DNA of 64,000 nucleotides, taken from contig NZ_WJOK01000025.1 in NCBI RefSeq assembly GCF_009649785.1, positions 22,192 to 86,191 of the forward strand. The letters run 5' to 3'. Position 1 is the first letter of the stretch. The number at the start of each line of letters is the position of its first letter. Under the pieces are notes generated by a model. The model saw only the letters and a program-made list of their open reading frames with translations. It was not told the DNA's origin and did no database searches. This DNA comes from Agrobacterium tumefaciens (lineage in GTDB: Bacteria > Pseudomonadota > Alphaproteobacteria > Rhizobiales > Rhizobiaceae). Positions 62,001-64,000 of this stretch are shown one piece after another. The position numbers and the translations under genes were made by a program.

Positions 62001-64000
62001 GCCGGCGGCCTTTGAACAGGAGATGATCCAGGATGAGTTGCAGCTCTACGAGGACCTGCTGACCAAGGTCGACAGCGAGGACCGCGTCTCGCGCAAGCGC
62101 CTCGAGCGTCTGAAGGAGGGATTGCAGGAGCGGCTCGAAGGGCTCGCGACGCGCAAGGACGATCTTCTCACCATCTCGGAGATCGGCGTGGACCAGATCG
62201 TCGTCGACGAGGCGCAGGAGTTCCGCAAGCTTTCCTTCGCCACCAACATGTCGACGCTGAAGGGCATCGATCCGAATGGATCGCAGCGCGCCTGGGATCT
62301 CTATGTCAAATCCCGCTATATCGAGACGAAGAACCCCGGCCGGGCGCTGGTGCTCGCGTCGGGAACCCCGATCACCAATACGCTCGGCGAGATGTTCTCG
62401 ATCCAGCGCCTGCTCGGCCATACCGCACTTGCCGAGCGCGGGCTGCACGAATTCGATGCCTGGGCGTCCTGCTTCGGCGATACCACCACCGAACTCGAAA
62501 TCCAGCCCTCAGGGAAATACAAGCCAGTGTCGCGGTTCGCTTCCTTCGTCAATGTCCCGGAACTGATCGCCATGTTCCGCTCGTTTGCCGATGTCGTGAT
62601 GCCGGAGGATCTTCGTCAATATGTGAGGGTGCCCAACGTCTCGACCGGCCGCCGCCAGATCTTGACGGCCAAGCCGACGGCTCTGTTCAAGACCTATCAG
62701 CAGGTGCTCGACTCGCGCATCAAGGCGATCGAACAGAGGGAGGGACCGGCCAAGCCGGGCGACGACATCCTGCTCTCGGTCATCACCGATGGGCGCCATG
62801 CGGCCATCGATCTTCGTTTCGTCATGCCTGCGGCCGATAACGAAGAGGACAACAAGCTCAATCTGCTGGTTCGCAATGCCTACCGAATTTGGAAGGAGAC
62901 CGGTGGCGCCATCTATCGGCGTCCTGACGGAAAGGACTTTGAGCTGGCGGGCGCTGCCCAGATGATTTTTTCCGACCTCGGCACGATCAATGTCGAGAAA
63001 TCACGAGGCTTCTCCGCCTATCGCTTCATCCGCGACGAGCTGATCCGGCTTGGTGTGCCGGCGTCGCAAATCGCCTTCATGCAGGACTACAAGAAAACCG
63101 AGGCCAAGCAGCGTCTCTTCGGCGATGTCCGCGCCGGAAAGGTCCGCTTCCTGATCGGCTCGTCGGAGACTATGGGCACTGGCGTGAACGCGCAGCTTCG
63201 GCTCAAGGCGCTGCACCATCTCGACGTCCCGTGGCTGCCGTCGCAGATCGAGCAGCGGGAGGGGCGGATCGTGCGCCAGGGCAATCAGCATGACGAGGTC
63301 GACATCTTCGCCTATGCCACGCAAGGTTCACTTGACGCTTCGATGTGGCAGAACAACGAGCGCAAGGCCCGGTTCATTGCTGCCGCCCTCTCTGGGGATA
63401 CCTCGATCCGGCGACTGGAGGATGTCGGTGAAGGTGCTGCCAATCAGTTCGCCATGGCGAAGGCGATCGCCTCTGGCGACGAGCGGCTTATGCAGAAGGC
63501 TGGCTTGGAGGCCGATATTGCCCGCCTCGAGCGGCTGCGGGCTGCCCATGAAGACGATCAGTATGCGGTCCGTCGGCAGATTCGCGATGCCGAGCGTGAG
63601 ATCGAGGTCTCAACCCGGCGCGTCGGTGAGGTCGGCCAAGACATGGTGCGGCTTAAGCCGACAGGCGGCGATTCCTTCAAGATGATGTTGCTCGGTCAGG
63701 AATTTGCCGAGCGCAAGGATGCCGGGCGCGCACTGATGAAGGAGATCCTTACGCTCCTGCAGTTGCGGCAAGAAGGTGAGGTGCATCTGGCGACGATCGG
63801 CGGCTTCGATCTGGTCTATGAGGGTGAGCGGTTCGGCAAGGGCGACGGCTATCGTTACGAGACCCTCCTCCAGCGAACCGGCGCAGACTACGAGATCGAT
63901 CTGGCGATCACGGTTACGCCGCTCGGCGCCATCTCGCGTTTGGAGCATGCTCTTGAAGGCTTCGACGACGAACAGCGGCAGTATCGCCGGCGTCTGGAAG
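59044..64000 (+). CDS. Very large DNA methylase-SF2 helicase (plasmid type), 3'-truncated by window
   Basis: At least 1652 residues are encoded. The N-terminal region carries an N6-adenine methylase fold with motif I VLEPGIGTGLFP (about 198-210) and motif IV IGNPPFSD (about 260). The middle and end hold an SF2 helicase with Walker A HAVGAGKTMTM (about 900), motif II VVDEAQEF (about 1058) and motif VI QREGRIVRQGNQH (about 1404). A lysine/arginine-rich coiled-coil region follows. The layout resembles the strawberry-notch/DarB-like proteins of plasmids and phages, which modify or protect DNA against restriction. AAAGGAG precedes ATG 59044. A long open frame on the opposite strand (60643-62448) is a shadow. 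Confidence 0.85.
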   Translation, partial: MSNDPFTLDMFGNTALSSGFGLGVTAFGSFAPEAVIVPANDDDPDPTPPAPTPATVLPKAAAPSRAERLRENFYLEGDRGLPSSWKDRARANVAAILVANDISRQDQPATPEEQAELIRFTGFGAGELANGVFRRPGENDFRQGWDEIGSSLETAVSEADYASLARCTQYAHFTPEFIIRAIWAGIERLGWRGGRVLEPGIGTGLFPALMPKTYRDTAYVTGIELDPVTARIVKLLQPKALIIERDFSRTDLSSVYDLAIGNPPFSDRTVRSDRNYRSLGLRLHDYFIARSIDLLKPGALAAFVTSHGTMDKADTTAREHIAKSADLIAAIRLPEGSFRRDAGTDVVVDILFFRKRKPGEPEGDHLWLDVDEVIPATDDEGPIRVNWWFARHPDFVLGTHATTSGPFGETYTCRPRAGDDLDAALTSAINLLPTDLYDGEPTPVDIDLEDELAEIVDLRRNDSPVREGSFFVDRAKGLMQMLDGSAVPVVVRKGRSGDGIPEKHIRIISKLIPIRDAVREVLKAQETDRPWRDLQVRLRIAWSAFVRDFGPINHTTVSVQEDPGTGEIKETHRQPNLSPFRDDPDCWLVASIEDYDIETDTAKPGPIFSSRVIAPPMSPVITNAADALAVVLNERGHVDLDHIAELLHLDVATVIDALGDEVFQDPVSGRWQTSDAYLSGSVRTKLIAAQAAAELDPIYERNVRALEDVQPADLRPSDITARLGAPWIPAADVVAFVKERMEADIRIHHMPELGSWTVEARQLGYSAAGTSEWGTSRRHAGELLADALNSRVPQIFDIFKDVDGERRVLNVVDTEAARDKLQRIKQAFQDWVWTDPDRTDRLARDYNDRFNNIAPRKFDGSHLKLPGASGAFILYGHQKRGIWRIIADGSTYLAHAVGAGKTMTMAAAIMEQRRLGLIAKAMLVVPGHCLAQAAREFLALYPNARILVADETNFTKDKRARFLSRAATTTWDAIIITHSAFRFIAVPAAFEQEMIQDELQLYEDLLTKVDSEDRVSRKRLERLKEGLQERLEGLATRKDDLLTISEIGVDQIVVDEAQEFRKLSFATNMSTLKGIDPNGSQRAWDLYVKSRYIETKNPGRALVLASGTPITNTLGEMFSIQRLLGHTALAERGLHEFDAWASCFGDTTTELEIQPSGKYKPVSRFASFVNVPELIAMFRSFADVVMPEDLRQYVRVPNVSTGRRQILTAKPTALFKTYQQVLDSRIKAIEQREGPAKPGDDILLSVITDGRHAAIDLRFVMPAADNEEDNKLNLLVRNAYRIWKETGGAIYRRPDGKDFELAGAAQMIFSDLGTINVEKSRGFSAYRFIRDELIRLGVPASQIAFMQDYKKTEAKQRLFGDVRAGKVRFLIGSSETMGTGVNAQLRLKALHHLDVPWLPSQIEQREGRIVRQGNQHDEVDIFAYATQGSLDASMWQNNERKARFIAAALSGDTSIRRLEDVGEGAANQFAMAKAIASGDERLMQKAGLEADIARLERLRAAHEDDQYAVRRQIRDAEREIEVSTRRVGEVGQDMVRLKPTGGDSFKMMLLGQEFAERKDAGRALMKEILTLLQLRQEGEVHLATIGGFDLVYEGERFGKGDGYRYETLLQRTGADYEIDLAITVTPLGAISRLEHALEGFDDEQRQYRRRLE

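Noticed and set aside
60643..62448. A 601-codon open frame on the minus strand
   Set aside because: It lies wholly antisense to the methylase-helicase coding sequence, whose family motifs are unmistakable. GC-rich codon bias on the plus strand creates such shadows, and the minus-strand product has no recognisable domain.
1..64000. CRISPR arrays, rRNA genes, riboswitches and replication origins (repABC, oriT)
   Set aside because: No regularly spaced repeats, rRNA-like segments, recognisable aptamers, or RepA/RepB/RepC or relaxase genes were seen while reading the window.

Overview
The window reads as accessory DNA from a Rhizobiaceae replicon (Rhizobium, Agrobacterium or Ensifer type), most likely a plasmid or chromid. 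The grounds are protein families typical of rhizobial plasmids (an RHE_PE00001/DUF1612-type protein, DUF982, DUF1419, DUF3085 and DUF3991 proteins), duplicated NHEJ genes, an imuA-imuB-dnaE2 SOS operon and GC-rich coding sequence. These family calls come from reading the proteins; no database search was run. No rRNA, complete tRNA, CRISPR array or replication origin was seen.

Layout. 1-800: the end of an unidentified gene and a nitroreductase. 939-5454: a Tn5053/Tn402-like transposition module (tniA, frameshifted tniB, tniQ, and a convergent serine resolvase). 5455-7106: a spacer with a perfect 13-bp palindrome, then a DUF1612/HTH protein. 7356-23965: a dense defence-like island. It holds (i) a giant Hsp70/actin-like ATPase fused to an McrB-like AAA+ domain plus an McrC-like nuclease-fold protein, (ii) an unknown 231-aa protein with an XRE-ImmA/IrrE metallopeptidase, (iii) a large SF2 helicase with an LA2681-type HEPN protein, (iv) a divergent DUF2971 protein with a zinc ribbon, and (v) an AAA ATPase plus subtilisin-like protease pair lying between two similar tRNA-3'-end-like direct repeats.

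24265-31381: signalling genes, namely a hybrid histidine kinase split by a frameshift, a second hybrid kinase and a double-domain KaiC-like ATPase. 31693-35630: a small oxidoreductase/detoxification group (SDR, GST, epoxide-hydrolase-like) with two paralogous AraC regulators. 35748-37581: an AbiE type IV toxin-antitoxin pair with a 17-bp inverted repeat upstream. 37748-47976: a DNA-repair island with exonuclease III, two Ku genes, a ligase-only LigD, a full LigD, Hsp20, a HARP-like protein and several small rhizobial proteins. 48108-48893: an exported TPR protein. 49060-55953: an SOS mutagenesis operon behind a perfect GAAC-N7-GAAC LexA box. It holds imuA, imuB (frameshifted), dnaE2 and two SRAP genes, the first of which has lost all four catalytic residues. 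56427-64000: plasmid-type accessory genes ending in a very large DNA methylase/helicase that runs off the window.

How the parts fit together. The left third looks like mobile, modular anti-invader cargo next to a transposition module. The right half is about surviving DNA damage (end joining, translesion synthesis, abasic-site shielding) and replicon maintenance. Three genes (tniB, the first hybrid kinase, imuB) each carry one single-base indel that breaks an otherwise good frame. These could be real mutations or residual assembly errors, and should be confirmed before these genes are called dead.
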